A DNA stretch of 64,000 nt from Triplophysa rosa (taxonomy: Eukaryota > Chordata > Actinopteri > Cypriniformes > Nemacheilidae). Under the pieces are notes generated by a model. It was not told where the DNA came from, did no database searches, and was given only the letters and a program-made list of their open reading frames with translations. The position numbers and the translations under genes are program-made. Every line of letters begins with the position of its first letter. Position 1 is the stretch's first letter. Below, in pieces: positions 48,995 to 62,191 of this stretch. The stretch is from assembly GCF_024868665.1 (NCBI RefSeq), contig NC_079897.1, forward strand, positions 1,783,349 to 1,847,348, read 5' to 3'.

Positions 48995-50110
48995 TTTATT
49001 GATTTACTTTATATTGATAGATTTCTAATAGATATACATACTGCACTGTTATTTCAGGAAACAAAAACATGGACAACAAATCTGAACAAGGAAAAATCAC
49101 ATAATCTCATGTTGAATAAAGGCTAAGAAATGTCCATATTGTCAAGCTGTTTCCATATGCATAGAGTCCAGAAGTGTATCCCAAAAAAATGGGATTTTAA
49201 TATAGTTTCCCTGCTCTGATAAAATGTGATTACTGATGAGAAAAATCTGTTCCCCGTGTCTGTAGATGTGGCGATGAATGATAAGGCAATCCAAAAACAT
49301 CTGTACAAACATCCATAAATAAAATTCCATCTCTTTTCATACTTTGTTCACTTCAACTATACACATTTCCAACTGCGTAATGGAAGACATATAACATCTC
49401 TGTACGTGATCTATATATAAAAACGACAGCAATGAAGGTAAAATATCGTCCTCCTGCCATTTAAAGTGACACCGCTCATAAATTACAATTGGTAGGCAGA
49501 TGTTCTCCGCCCGTGCACCGTAATTATGGTGTCGTTGAACGTGCGTGCAACGCCGCGGTTTCAATCTGTTCCTCAACACCGCGTGCAAAAGCATCGGCCC
49601 TGTCACACAGGTTCAAATGATGCAGACATGCATCTGCTAGTCGCCGCTAGCAACAGACATACGTTCAGAAGAAAATAACATACGGTATGTAAATAAGCAA
49701 CACATGATCAAACATTTTAAAGACGAAATGTCTTGGACAAGATACGAAATAGAGCTGCTCTTATACCAATAGCCATGCATCAGCAGCTATTGCACGTGAT
49801 CGACAGACGTAATAATTCTTCAAAAGAATGGAGTCTAGTGTTTACCAACAAATGTGAACGTAGATTTTGCCTGCGCATAACAAATAACTACAATGGTTGA
49901 ACAAATCAAATATCTAATATACTCTCTGTCTGCCTGAATGGCGACATACATCGGTACAGCTAATAAGACTACAGTTTCCATATGCAAAGCGTCTTTACTT
50001 TCTTTTAAAAACACTTCGATCCTAAATCTGTCGAGTAAAAAATGCATGTTAAATACATTCAAGAGTACAGTTACAACCGAAGTTGGAAAGTGGAGGAAGC
50101 ACGTTTTGGT
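48995..50110 (-). other. nr1d2: Probable nr1d2 3' UTR
   Basis: The region follows the nr1d2 stop codon. A minus-strand poly(A) signal (TTTATT on plus) lies at about 48995-49000. No coding frame longer than a chance open stretch was seen. The exact 3' end is inferred. Confidence 0.45.
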
Positions 50111-53100
50111 TTAAGGTTGGATTTGAAAGGCCAGCAGCTCTTCTGAATGCATGTTGTTGAGCGACCTCAGCTCGGGAAGCTTCAGGAGGAGTTTGGTGAA
50201 GACGGCCGCTTCGTTCGAGTGGTTCTTCATGATCAGGTTCCTCAAAGCTCTGATCAAAGTCTCCTGCAGGGCCTCCACGGCGCTCACGTTCTCGATGGCC
50301 GATCGGTCTGCGCGGGAAAACGGCAGCGTGTCAAAAGATGCGTTTGATGCGTTAAAGCCTCATTTGTTGTAAACGGTGAGACGGGTTTACCTGCAGACAC
50401 CAGAACCACGGCCGTGAAGAGACTCATTTCTTCCTCGTTGAGCTGCAGGGCCGTGAGTTTCTCGCTGAACTCAAACATGCAGGTGAGAAGCTCTCCGGTG
50501 CCCAGAGAATGCAGCAGATCCACGCTGTACTTCCTACCGCTGAGAAAGGTCACGCTCCGCTCTTTCACATCAAACAGAGACACAAAGCGCACCATCAGCA
50601 CCTAAGAACGAAAGAGAGAACGTTACGATCTGTGAAGAGATTTTCTCTTCTTATTTTTAAATGTTACAGACGTTCGTGTCGTTACCTCGAAGGTTCCCGC
50701 CTTGAGGAGGTTGACCTGGTCGTGTTGGGAGAGGTCCTGAAAACCGTGGATGCGCTTCGCGAATTCCACCACTTCTCTTACGGCGGGGATGAAACTCTTG
50801 GAAAACTCCTCCCAGATTTCATGACCGGGCTTGCAGGGGTCCACAAAGGGGGAAACGTTCATAGGACATACCTGAGAAGATATCATCGAACGGATCAAGG
50901 GTTATTATAATTGACTAAAAACAAAGCTTTTGTTAAAACAATTCTGTTCATCGAAATGAAATCAAATAAGGCTTAAGGTCATTTTGAAAGTTGAAAATTA
51001 GAACGGTTGCCTCGGCAATAACTTGAAAAAGTTATCGAAAGAAAATAAATAAATCCTAAAACTAGAAAATCTATTAAAATTGTAAAGCAATATAAAAAAA
51101 TAAATAGATAACAAAATTGCCAAAACTCGCATGAAAACTAAAAATAGAAGCTAATTCCAAATATGAATAAATCGAAAATAAAACTATAACTCTGCAACAA
51201 CTTTAAAGCTAGTTAACATAATTACATTAATGTTCTTTTTCCATGATAACTTCTAGAACAGCAAAGCATCGATCTATAATATGGCTGCATAGTGTAGATA
51301 AGCTTTCATTTGTTTAACAGCAATTAGTATTGATAATAAATTATACAAATTATTACAATGTTATTACAAATTATTACAAGCCTACCAGATGCCTTCTGTA
51401 TCCTCCTCTCTGAACCTCGTTCATGTTGTTCCCGTTGTACGCGTGGTAATGCGAGTTTGGTGTGGGGCTTTGACTGCTCTGCTGGGTCATGTGGTACCCG
51501 GTCACATGTTCCCTGTAAAACCCAGACGTGTCCTTCAGGTTCCTCTCGCAGTCTGACCGTCTCTGACTGTCACCGCTCCAGCATTCCCGCGGCTGCCGTT
51601 CCTCGTCCTTGCTGCTGGTGCTCATCGTGTCCGAGCTGGCCGGAGAGACGGACCCCGCGCGAGGCGGGCTCACGGGCTGCTTGTACGCGAACAGGTCGTC
51701 GCGCTGAAGTCCGTTGCTTGGCAGGTCGTCTTCCCCGCTGTCGGACGAACACGACGACGCCGAACTCATGGACGTGTCCATGGGAACGACCGACTCGGAG
51801 TCCCGAGAGAGTTCGGAGGCAGACCGCGGGGAATCCGGCGGTGACGGCAAAGAGGAGTTTGAGGAGTCGCCCTGGCTGGTTTCTAAGGCACACGTTACGG
51901 CCTGACCGCCGTGAAGCATGCGCTGCAGCTGACTGTTGTTCATCATGTTGTTCATGGCCGTCTGCATCTCCAGAAGCATGCGCTGTTTCTCACGCTTGGG
52001 AATCCGTCCGAATCGCACGGCTGAAAGACATGACGACGTTTAACTACGGCGCCCTCAAAACAGCTGAAGGAGAAACGTGGTCGGCCGCACTACTCACCGT
52101 CACGCGACATCCCGACGGATAAACACTTCTTGAAGCGGCACTGCTGGCAGCGGTTTCGGTTTATTCGCACGATGGTGCAGCTTTCGGTCTTCAGGCATTT
52201 CTTGTACTGAATATTCTGCTGGATGCTCCTTCTGAAGAAGCCCTGTAAGATAGAAATCAATTCTTTTATTTGCTGGCACGCATACCCGGAGCATTCGACA
52301 CAACAGACCACATGTTTGAAAGTATTCTGGAAGAGCCGTTTTCTTACCTTGCAGCCCTCGCAGGCGTGAACGCCGTAGTGGAAGCCCGAGGCAACGTCTC
52401 CACACACTTTGCACAACAGCACCATTCCATTAAGCTCTGGAAAACCGCAATTACATGAAGGTTAGTCTAACCTATAAAACTGCAGACGAAACCGAAAAGA
52501 AATCACAAAAACGTGGCTTTCTTGACTTGATTTAAAGTCACATCAAAACGTAAACTGGTGGCGTTTAACTATTTTTTTTTGCTTGCGGCTATCTAGGAAT
52601 CGGTTTGCTTATGTAAGAAGTAAACGAGTATTTGTGTTTGAATCCAACTCACTTGTAATGCCACTCTTCGCAGCGAGCGCCGTCTTCTCAGAGGCGTGCC
52701 CGCGCGGGTGAGCGTGTTTTGAGAGCAGCCCAGCGGTGGGCACGTCTGTGGCACGGCTCTGATTTGTGGGCAGAGGCGGCGAGGACGACGGTGAACGGCT
52801 GTTAGAGCTGTCAATCATGCACGGCTCTGGACTGGAGGCCAGGCTTGAAGAGCAGACGTAGGCTATCACGCCTCCTGAGAGTAAAGAAACATGATTAACA
52901 TTTACAACCAGTTATGCTGTACAGCACATTCTGTAATGGAAATGCTTTTTTTATGAAATGCATTTATTTATTCTTCAAAGAAACAACCCTAATTTCATTA
53001 TTCACAGAATGGTTAATAACATTAGATAATTTGAGCGAGCTCCAACTGTTATCTATTATAACTATTTTTGTATTTATTTTTTCAATTAATGTCTTATTGA

Positions 53101-54237
53101 ATTTTTTTTAAAAATAATAATAAAATGTATTATATGAATGGAATGTTTCATGTTAACAACGTCATTGTGATTGCGCAATATCAGTATTTGTTATTTCCAA
53201 AGTATGCAAACAGTTCATATATACAAATATCAAAGTATCACCATCACACTGTAATTTACAAGTTAAAAATTGCATTCGAATAAGCTGTCAAAAATGATAA
53301 AACTCGTTTAATGTTCGTTTTCAAATCGTTTGGTTTAAAATGCCAGGAGAGACGAACAAAAAAAGTATGTTTAAATGAACACGAGGGGTTATTTAACCAG
53401 CTGTAACCCTGAGTTTCTCAGATCCACCCACACGTGCACCTCTCGTGTTTTGTACCGTGAAGAAATCTAGGTCACTAGATGTCTGCTGCTTTCCTCACGT
53501 GGTACTGCAGAGAGCCTCACGTCAGGCGAGCGTGCTAAATTATGCAAGGACACGCCCCCGGACCAATCGGAGAGCGGGCGAGGAAAACGTTACGCCGCAC
53601 TCGTCCAATCAGAGAAACGGACGCGACTCCTAGTACACACAGGCACACGGCTAGGCAACGCGAGCCATGTGAGCTCGAGGGTTCTAGTACTCGAAGTACT
53701 CGGGGCGCGTGACGTCACGGGCACTCCTAACCCACATACAGTCCGACCAATGGAAACATCAGTTCGTGCACCGGCTGCAAACGTGCTTTAAATCACCAAT
53801 AGCGAACACGAACACTTAACGTTATATTAAACGCATTATTTTGGTAACATTTTTCACGCTGTTTGGTGTCAACTTGGTAACATTTATTTGAAATAACATT
53901 TCAAGCTATTAACGTCCTCAATCTGTTTGGCGTTTCAGAGTGCAAGTCTAGTATTTATGTAGCGCTTCACTTGTAATGTTTTCGTTAAAAATCCTCCAAT
54001 TCTTGCAACATGTATTCAAATTAAAATGTTACACATACGAACGGTCTCTAAATACTTTAAACACGAAGACACTTCAGCAGAAGGTGAAGGTTAACGTTTA
54101 AGCTAAACATCAATCAATCGATATCGCTGGTTGCTTCGTTTAGCACGGGCATGTTTCTTATTTCATAGCATACATAATAAAAGTCATTAGTAGACTGTCT
54201 TCATAAAAAGCCTCTTACCTTGTTTCGCTGAATCCAT
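50111..54237 (-). CDS. nr1d2: Nuclear receptor Rev-erb beta
   Basis: Exons on minus: 54219-54237, 52653-52874, 52348-52436, 52098-52242, 51386-52020, 50686-50871, 50391-50601, 50111-50307; 567 residues (human 579), all phases consistent. It starts [17 protein letters not shown], like mammalian NR1D2. The DNA-binding domain (about 85-165) has two C4 fingers: [21 protein letters not shown]-box [28 protein letters not shown] Ser-rich hinge follows. The ligand-binding domain begins VCPMN and ends [13 protein letters not shown] with no activation helix 12, as in all Rev-erbs. Haem ligands Cys372 and His556 match human Cys384 and His568. The protein represses clock and metabolic genes by binding RORE sites and recruiting NCoR. 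YKKCLK and the C-terminus favour nr1d2 over nr1d1; which fish paralogue is open. Confidence 0.94.
53431..53717. promoter_or_regulatory. nr1d2: Candidate clock-responsive element cluster in nr1d2 intron 1
   Basis: Perfect E-boxes CACGTG are at 53431-53436 and 53496-53501. Between them, AATCTAGGTCA at 53464-53474 fits the RORE consensus WAWNTRGGTCA. A palindromic CRE, TGACGTCA, is at 53710-53717. The surrounding 53420-53770 is GC-richer than its AT-rich neighbours. Mammalian Nr1d genes are driven by CLOCK/BMAL1 through E-boxes and by RORE feedback. The function here is inferred. Confidence 0.55.
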
Positions 54238-54600
54238 ATTAAGAGATTTCACTCTTGCGATAAATCTCGGTAAATTGATATATTTCACTCGGCACAAATA
54301 TTTCCACCTTGTCAGCTATACGAACAACCTGCAGTTAATTCAAGGCAAGACGATCAATGCTCCTGTGAACTGCACACAACGTCTCATCAGATCGCTGAAT
54401 GTTTCATTCTGACTCCCAGCAGCTGCGTTTGGTCTTCCGCGTCACAATGGAACTCCCGCGCTGCGCACGAGCTCCCAGTACTGAATGTTCTTATGTCGCG
54501 CGGTCCCGTCACCGGCTCCGCCTCCTCGTGTGCGCGCTTGACTCACTTTAACCCAGTGACACACTTTTGGCCGACCGGAGGGAGGAGGGACCACGGGACC
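54238..54600 (-). promoter_or_regulatory. nr1d2: nr1d2 5' UTR and main promoter region
   Basis: Immediately upstream of the start codon on the minus strand. The part 54420-54600 is rich in CpG (GCGCTGCGCACG, GTCGCGCGG) with no obvious TATA box. The transcription start is not resolved. Confidence 0.5.
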
Positions 54601-55021
54601 ACTTGCCGCTGCAACGTGAGCACGATGATTTTGAGAACACGGTGTTGTTTTGAACCTTCGCCACTCCCTGTCAACATAGCAACAAATGACAGATAATGGG
54701 GGTGGGAATGCCGTGCCACCCCCCCATACACCCGAATGAACACCAAAGTAAAACATTCTCGTTTCCACGAAAGCAGATGAGATAAGATTAGGCTACAGGT
54801 GATTTACTGTGGAGAGTTCTCTATCAAATTAAGTTGTTAGATTTATGATTATTGGTTATAGCTTAAGGCTACAGCATTATACAAATATTCTAAATGTGAT
54901 GTTTATTATTCGATTTTACAGACTTGTTAGTTTCAAGTGAGCACTGTTGAAGTGCTGTAGGCACGATTTCAGTTATTCTTAAATTATGGAATTCTTAAAA
55001 ATGTAAAAAAAGAAATACACA

Positions 55022-55235
55022 CCCTTACGAAAATTGACCATGGTTTTACTACAGTTAAAATGGAAACCCCATGGTTACTATAGTAAAACAATGGTTATCA
55101 CAAAATAACCATGGTTTTGAAAACGATGGTTAGGGCAAAACCATGGTTTTACTACAGTAAGTAATCAATGCACTAAAAAAACCATGGTTACTACACTTGT
55201 ACCTCAAAAAAATACATGGTTAATTTTCGTAAGGG
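55022..55235. mobile_element. Palindromic MITE (CCCTTACGAAAATT ends)
   Basis: CCCTTACGAAAATTGACCAT on the left mirrors ATGGTTAATTTTCGTAAGGG on the right. The interior has repeated CCATGGTT units (ACCATGGTTTTACTACAGT occurs twice). It is 214 bp with no gene. No clear target duplication. Confidence 0.85.
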
Positions 55236-55304
55236 CATTTATTTAACGTCTCTTCAAAGTGTCAACATAAACAAACGCTACTGCGCACGCGCGCGTTCGT
55301 GGAC

Positions 55305-55661
55305 TGCCCTTAACTTCCGGTACACGTTCACAAACAATAAAGTGCCTGTAGATTATTTCTGATAACAAGCAAAAGAAACCGAACGAAGTGTTACTTGGCT
55401 GAACTTGTCTCTCCAATATTTTGAATTTAGACTGCAATACCAAGCTCGACCGCTAGATGTCAATGTCCCAGACGGTTTTTTAAAATGCAGAACAAAACTA
55501 CAGGACCCATTCAACAAATTGTTTATTTAATAAAACGAACAAACAACAAAATTCAACAAATCGTTTATTTAATACAATTATTATTCAATAAAATAATAAT
55601 ATAAATGAATATTAACATCAATTAAATAAAATATAAATAGTTATATTATTAGACACTAGCA
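55305..55661. repeat. Dispersed MITE-like repeat, second copy
   Basis: Shares ordered blocks with 15345-15710: ACTTCCGGTA, TCTGATAACAAG, CCATTCAACAAA and TTGTTTATTTAAT. AT-rich. Confidence 0.6.
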
Positions 55662-58600
55662 CTAATATACATTTTTCACATTTTAAGCATTCTGAATCGA
55701 AGAACAACTTGAACTGGCAGCATAATGGTAAAGTTACTCGGGAGACAAATATACACATGGTGATGAAAAACAGATCCTGCTCAGTTTAAATGTCTTTAGG
55801 GCATGACCCTTTGGTCCATGGTCTGGCCGTGCAGTCACGTTTTGCTGTTTGTTGTGGACAAGGTTTCATGTTTCCTACATACAAATATTTTGGTAACACT
55901 TAAGGTTGTATTTGTTAACATTAGTTAGTTCCTGTTGGCTTATGCATTTACTAATGTAATCAAATACAGCCTTATTATAAAATGTTTAATGCTTGGTATA
56001 ATTCACATTTATTTACATTTATTCATTTGGTAGATGCCAAATTTCACATAAACTAAGCATTAGCTGAACAAGTTATTTCAACTTTCAGTGACCCTACAAA
56101 GAATATTTATAGCTCTCCTATAAGTACAGATGGATGGCTGGAAGCTCTGTTCATGGTTTTTGGAGATATTTGTACTAGTATTCAAATATGCATATCTGGA
56201 AAAGTAAAGCTTGTCAAAGTCTTAAAACAGTTTGTGCCGTTTAAATAGACAACTTGCTCATTCAATGGGGGGCAGTTCTTTGGTGACCAACATTCTTCAA
56301 AATATCTCCTTTTGTGTTCTGCAGAAGAAAGAAATGTTAGGAAAGACATGAGGGTGAATAAATGATGAACGAATGTTAATTTATGTGTGAACTATCTCTT
56401 TAAGAAACATATGTGCAGTTTGCCATAGGGTCTGGCTTGCTGACGCATTTGCGGAAGTGTTCAATGACATTTAGGTTAAGGCTTTGAGCAGGTAGTGAGG
56501 TTTTTCCACACTGTAAATCATTTCTATAGGTTGTCATGCTGGAATTTAAAACAGGCCCCTTCATAAACAATTATTTACAATGTCATTGTATACGGAAGAA
56601 TTCACAGAACTACTTGAACAAGCCTACTGTATATACTGTATATGCACTTTCCCAGGTAGACACGTGTAATGATTTTGATTTAAAAATAAATATTATTAAT
56701 CCACAACTGACATGTGAAGTGTGAGAAATGGCAAAAACATTTTTTTTTCACCGATAGTGAAGCAAAGTTCCCATAGTTACAGAATGACCCATATACTGAT
56801 GGTTCATAAATATGCTTACATAAGAGTGGTCGTAGATTTTATGAGCTATTTCCATGACAGTAAATGCTTTTAATAAGTAACAGAAACGCTGTGGCTGTTT
56901 TACAGGGATACAGGATAAAGGGACAGTATAAACACTTCAGATTTGACATTTTCCTGTAGTCTGGAAACTGATCCGAAGAACTTTAGGACACGACGTGCTG
57001 TACAAATCCTGAAGGATCTGATAATGAAGGCGTGGTTAAATGTACCAGGCGAAAATAACTAAAAATAGCAATATAGTTTAGTAAGTTTATTGCATTCAAT
57101 CTGACCATAATCTGTTAAATATTAACCAGATGGATCTCTTGGTGAATTACAGTATGTGCTACAATGTAAATCTAACATGTCACATCAAGTTTAAAGTGAT
57201 AGTTTACCCTTAAAGGAAAATTCTGTCATCATTTGTTCACCCTCAAGTGAGTCTTTCTTTTGTGGAACACAGATAGATAGAAGATATTTTGAGAAATGTC
57301 TCCGTGGTTTTGTGTTCATACAATGGAAGTCAATGGGGGTCAGTGTTGTTTGGTTATCAAGACTCTTTAAAATATCTATTTTGTGTTCTGCAAAAGAAAG
57401 AATGTCATAGTCCTCGTGTCATTTCAAACCTGCGAGTAAATTATTAAAGCATGTTTCTTTTGGGGTGAACTTTCCCCTTTTTCATTCAAGTCAAGTTTTA
57501 AATCAAAGAGCTATTCTTTAGGCTTCAGTCTGTGAGTCGAGAGCTGTTGTACATCCGAATCTCTCTGATGGAAAGATTTTCAGGACATTTATTCACATCA
57601 TGGTCTGGGGGTGTCCGCTGTTGCTGTGGTAGATTTTCACGTGAAATGTTCTTGACAGATGAGCTCACAGAAACAGAGACTATACTGACATCTAGTGGAC
57701 AAACCCGGCAGCTCATTCTCACATGAGTGAACAAATGGTGAGCAGGTGTTCATGACCCTGTGTTGTTTGAACAGGTCGTCACGTGTACATGTGATATCCA
57801 GGAACAAAAAACAAACAAACAAAAGAGCTCAAACAAAGTCTCGTGGCCCTGATGGTTGACCTCAATTCAGAGATGTTTTCTCATTCGTAGGTTTCTGCCT
57901 TGGGATTATGATTATAAATATTAATATGACATTTTTTGATCTAGTTCACATTTATTTGTTATTCTAAATATATAAATATATAATTTAAAATGTATTGCAA
58001 ATATAATATCCTTTTAAATGTACAGTCAAAACATGCTGTTGTTTTATATGCTTGTTTTGAAATATTTTTAATACGTTTCTTACATTTAAGCCTTAGGATT
58101 TTGTTCATAAATTCATATTCTCTTTGGAACGTTATCAAATCTTGATGAATCAGGGAAAATATGTTATATTACATATATTAACTGTCTTTAGGTGGTAATG
58201 AATCTGTATTTTTATTTGACGTATACAGAATGGAGCAGATGCTAAATTCACCTTTCTTGTTTTACAGAAGAATCTGCACAATAAAAAACTGCACACAAGT
58301 TTGAAAGGACATGATGGTGAGTAAAAGACAGAATATCCATTTTTTGATTGTGACTCATTTATGAAGCCATTGGAATGTGTTGACAGCATTGACAACAGCT
58401 AAATAAAAGCGTTTAACATGTTGACAAATGTCACATTCCATAGCTGAGCGATGAATATGTTCTCAGTGATTTTACTAGCGATGTGTAGCAATGTGAAAGG
58501 CTAACAGCATGCAATACATATCAACTTGTTTTCTTTACAGAGCATCTTTTCTGTTATTTTCGCCCGTTTCTCCAGTTTTCATTTCCTGCAAACAAATGCA

Positions 58601-59311
58601 AATAAAACAATTTTTTTTTCTCAAAAATTTGGGAGAATTTTGGTTGGTAGTTCACAGAATGGAACAAAAATAATCATTTTACCTAAACACGTTTAACTAT
58701 TTAAAAATCAGAAAAACAAATGTTGTGTCTCTTTTTTCGCAGCTGCATGTATTGTTGGTGCATATAAATGAAATGATTCAGAGTATTTCTTTGCTTTACC
58801 TAATGAAAAAGCCTGCGATTATTTTTAAGCAGATTTTTACTTCTTAGTTTGTACTTCTTGCATTGAATTGAAGTCATTCTTATTGTATAGTGCTTCCAAC
58901 ACTTTTAAATCAGTTTTGAGTAAACGCATAAATACCTAAAGTAGATATTACATAAGATAAAATAAAGATCAATCATAGATCATACGTAGGTGTGCTAAGA
59001 CTTTATTTGCCTGTTCAACACATTTAAATACACTGGACATAACCTGTACATTCGGTTTCTTCTGCAGGGTGTGAAACTTCAAATCATTAGCCAAACCTAT
59101 TGACATCTGTGGTGAGTCGTGTTGTGTAGCTCGTGTACTTGCACTTCTTGATAGCTCCGGTGTGTGTGTGAAATGGGTTTGGTTATACTCATGAAAATGT
59201 CGCAAACTTAATGAATAAAATGTTCAGAATGAAGTTGTGAGAAGGTAAGAAGTGATCCTCGCCGTTTTAAATCGGCCACATCAGGCTTTACCTTTAGTCT
59301 CATGATGTCAA

Positions 59312-59314
<3 letters not shown>
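55662..59314. other. Intergenic region with repeat fragments
   Basis: Contains an L2/RSg-type tail fragment in reverse near 56000-56045, a partial copy of the dispersed palindromic family at about 56262-56405, a fuller copy at 57195-57472, and TTGGTTGGTAGTTCACAGAA near 58640, which recurs near 23535. No gene was recognised. Confidence 0.55.
57195..57472. repeat. Dispersed palindromic element, fifth copy
   Basis: Starts AAAGTGATAGTTTACCC and TTCTGTCATCATTTGTTCAC, with TACAATGGAAGTCAATGGGG in the middle and TTTTGGGGTGAACTTTCCCC at the end. Confidence 0.85.
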
Positions 59315-59371
<57 letters not shown>

Positions 59372-59385
59372 CGTGCGTGCGTGTG

Positions 59386-59417
<32 letters not shown>

Positions 59418-59437
59418 TGTGTGTGCGTGCGTGCGTG

Positions 59438-59498
<61 letters not shown>

Positions 59499-59501
59499 GT
59501 G
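59315..59501. repeat. (GT)n microsatellite with GC interruptions
   Basis: About 187 bp of alternating purine-pyrimidine sequence, mostly GT with runs of GTGC in the middle. Open frames across it (CVCVCV, HTHTHT) are artefacts of the repeat. 59502-60644 beyond it is AT-rich with no gene seen. Confidence 0.98.
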
Positions 59502-61282
59502 AGGTTTCAGTCAAAAGTAAGAAATAGGTCATATATTGTCTACGAGAGGTGTAAACTATATCTGCTGACATCTGTGTGGTGAAAGGTCAGGAAACCAAAA
59601 CCATCATCGTATGATATGAAATTTGAACGATATTAAATGAAATGTTTCCAGAGTGGAATGAAATGACTTTCTTATCAATGTGGGTTGGATGTAATGAAAC
59701 TGAATAGCGTCCGATTCATCCAGATCATTACAACACAATATGGGCTGATTTAAGAACAGTTATTGTTTTAACAGGTAATGAGTCTAAAACATATTTCAGT
59801 GAAAGGTGAAATGCGTCACGGGTACCTCCGGTAGATTATATCTTTACAAAAGTGTTTAATGTTCATGTTTGAAAGAGAGACCCTCATCATTTTTTCCTGT
59901 TAAGTTTTTTCCAAAGACAAATTTCTTAAGATTCACCACCGTGATTAAAATGTTATTGCCCATAGAGTTATGATACATGATAAATCCTGTAAAATCATAA
60001 TGGATGCTTGAGTGCACAACTATAAAAACAACAAAATCCACAATTAACTCACAAAACAAGACATTTGTCGGTGGCTGCGTTTAAATGATTTTTAAATGTG
60101 CATTTCCCCCCATAAAATCGTAGACAAGATGTTTATAACAGCTCTTTGACAATATCTGCATCGACGTTTCTATTGATCAACACAAATAAATGTTTCCCAA
60201 AGCAGAGATTCACAGCAGGTCCTCTGGAGAACACATAATGGATGAGCTCAAATTCAACCTGAAGGCATTATCATCATCTTACTAGTTTTCACTCATGATT
60301 AAGCATAAAAATCCACCAGAGGGGGATTCTGTATAGTGTAATGAAGGGGTTGTACTGGAAAAGCTTTCTCTGCTTCATGCATATTCAGTAAAGTTTGATG
60401 AACAGGTTTGTGACTTTGAAAGCAGCTAAGAAAAAAGTTGTCAGATCCTCTATCGGTTACAGATAAAAAGCATAAAAATAAATAAAAAAATGTCAGTAAT
60501 GTGATTTAGAGGTTAAAGACCCACAGGCTGATAACCAAAATATTGTCAGTATAAACGGCGCATCTCATAACCTCAGGTTACTTTAGAGTCAATTCGGTTT
60601 ATTTGTCACATACAAATACGGGGATTGTTGCGTAAACGTGCCGACCAAAAGTCAGTCTTGTATAAAGTACTTGAAAGCAATACTTGAGTAAAAGTACAAG
60701 TATCTTACCAAAAAATGACTTTGGTAGAAGTTGAAGTCACCCTTTAAAATATTACTTGAGTAAAAGTCTTAAAGTACCTGACATTTAGTATACTTAAGTA
60801 TCAAAAGTAATTGTCTGATATAAAATGTACTTAAGTACTAAAAGTAAAAGTAAAGGTATTTAAAAAAAAGTGAACAGTTAGAATTTTGAGGTAATTAAAT
60901 CAAAGCAAATCTCAAGTTCAACAAAATGCACGGTGCTTTTGAAGATGTGAGTAATCCTGAAGGCTCCTCTGTAACCTGCCATTAATTAGCCTAATGTGGT
61001 CTAAAAAAAATCCCTCCACCGGTGTAACGCTAATTTACCTAGGAAATATTCGGCCGCCACTTAGGCTATACCAGAAACCGTTATTAACCATTTCAGTATT
61101 ATGTGTTGAATTAATTCGGAGGGAAAATCATTGGTGTTGTTAAATATCTGCACATTGGCTAATCAGAAAAGTTAACTAGCACACGTTAGCCTGGCCATCA
61201 CGTTAGCCAGATATCTGAACAGGCTTATGATAACTAATTCATGTTAAATAACGTGAATTGAATGAAAATTAATTTAACCTAC

Positions 61283-62191
61283 CTCGATGTGCTTCTTCAG
61301 GTTGGACGGGGAGTTTTTTAATGCCAATATTTCAGTGACTCTCGGTAGGCATACCGGGTTTCCATCCAAAGTTGCGAATTTAGCTTATGCGCAAAATTGG
61401 AAAATCGCATAAAACATTTGCCGTTTCCATCCAACTAGTCAACCTAATAAACTGGCACTAAATATCAGTAAGAGAAGCCACTGAATATAATAGTTTTGAT
61501 ATACTCGCGCAAGCAGACGATTAGGAAACTCAATAAATGCGGTGCTTTTGTGGATGCCTGCTGTTCGGGAAACACAGTCGTGACAGTTCTAAGAGGCAAT
61601 TACAAAAATACTTGACGACTTTGCTCAGGCGTTTAAGAATGACCATAACAACATTTCTGATGCTGTGTCACAAGATCATTACTCTGGTTAGTCAGGTTAC
61701 GCAGTCTCATAGTGCAGTTACGTGACTTTTTGGAGGAATTTATTCAGCAAATGCGTTCCCATCTCCCATTATTCGCATTAACCCTTTTTCGCAAAAATGA
61801 AAAACCACCTCAAGCGAGCGTAAAAACCTTTTAGCGAATTAAGGGTTTTTAATTAGAAATTTAGCGTTTCCATCACTCGTTTCTGATGCGAAACTTCAAA
61901 ATGCGAATAAAACCAGAGTAATGGAAACCCACACTTAATCCGGTAGGAAGAATTTTTCACTCCAATGTACGAAAATATTTCTTGCAAATACGGCAACGGG
62001 TGTGTAACGTTATCTTCGTCACCACCACGGAGTTCACCAAGTTCGTCACTGTAGTCGAGATGCTCGTCATCTGCTACCGGAGTGGTAACGTTAGCAGCAG
62101 AGCCTGCAGCAGGTGCTTCCATAATGGCATCAATAATGTGACATGCCCGGACAAGCAGGACTTCTTCTTCTTCGTGCTTGGCGGTTGACAT
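61283..62191 (-). pseudogene. hAT transposase N-terminal exon, interrupted
   Basis: From the ATG at 62191 the frame reads MSTAKHEEEEVLLVRACHII, then LDYSDELGELRGG and THPLPYLQEIFSYIGVKNSS to YRIKC at about 61931. The MITE intervenes. From 61353 down to 61283 the frame resumes as CLPRVTEILALKNSPS and NLKKHIE before a donor site. Cys-x-x-Cys and the downstream His match a BED zinc finger. The rest of the transposase is missing, so the copy is non-autonomous. Confidence 0.85.
61356..61930. mobile_element. MITE with GGGTTTCCAT ends inside the hAT exon
   Basis: GGGTTTCCATCCAAAGTTGC on the left and, after reverse complement, GGGTTTCCATTACTCTGGTT on the right. The interior holds repeated GCGAAT/ATTCGC blocks. 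It is 575 bp and splits the zinc-finger codons of the host element. The target duplication is unclear. Confidence 0.8.

Noticed and set aside
51358..52122. Plus-strand 254-codon open frame
   Set aside because: Antisense to the nr1d2 hinge exon and lacking any domain; the nr1d2 frame has proper splice sites and family motifs.
59302..59582. Cys-Val and His-Thr repeat proteins
   Set aside because: Artefacts of translating the GT microsatellite.
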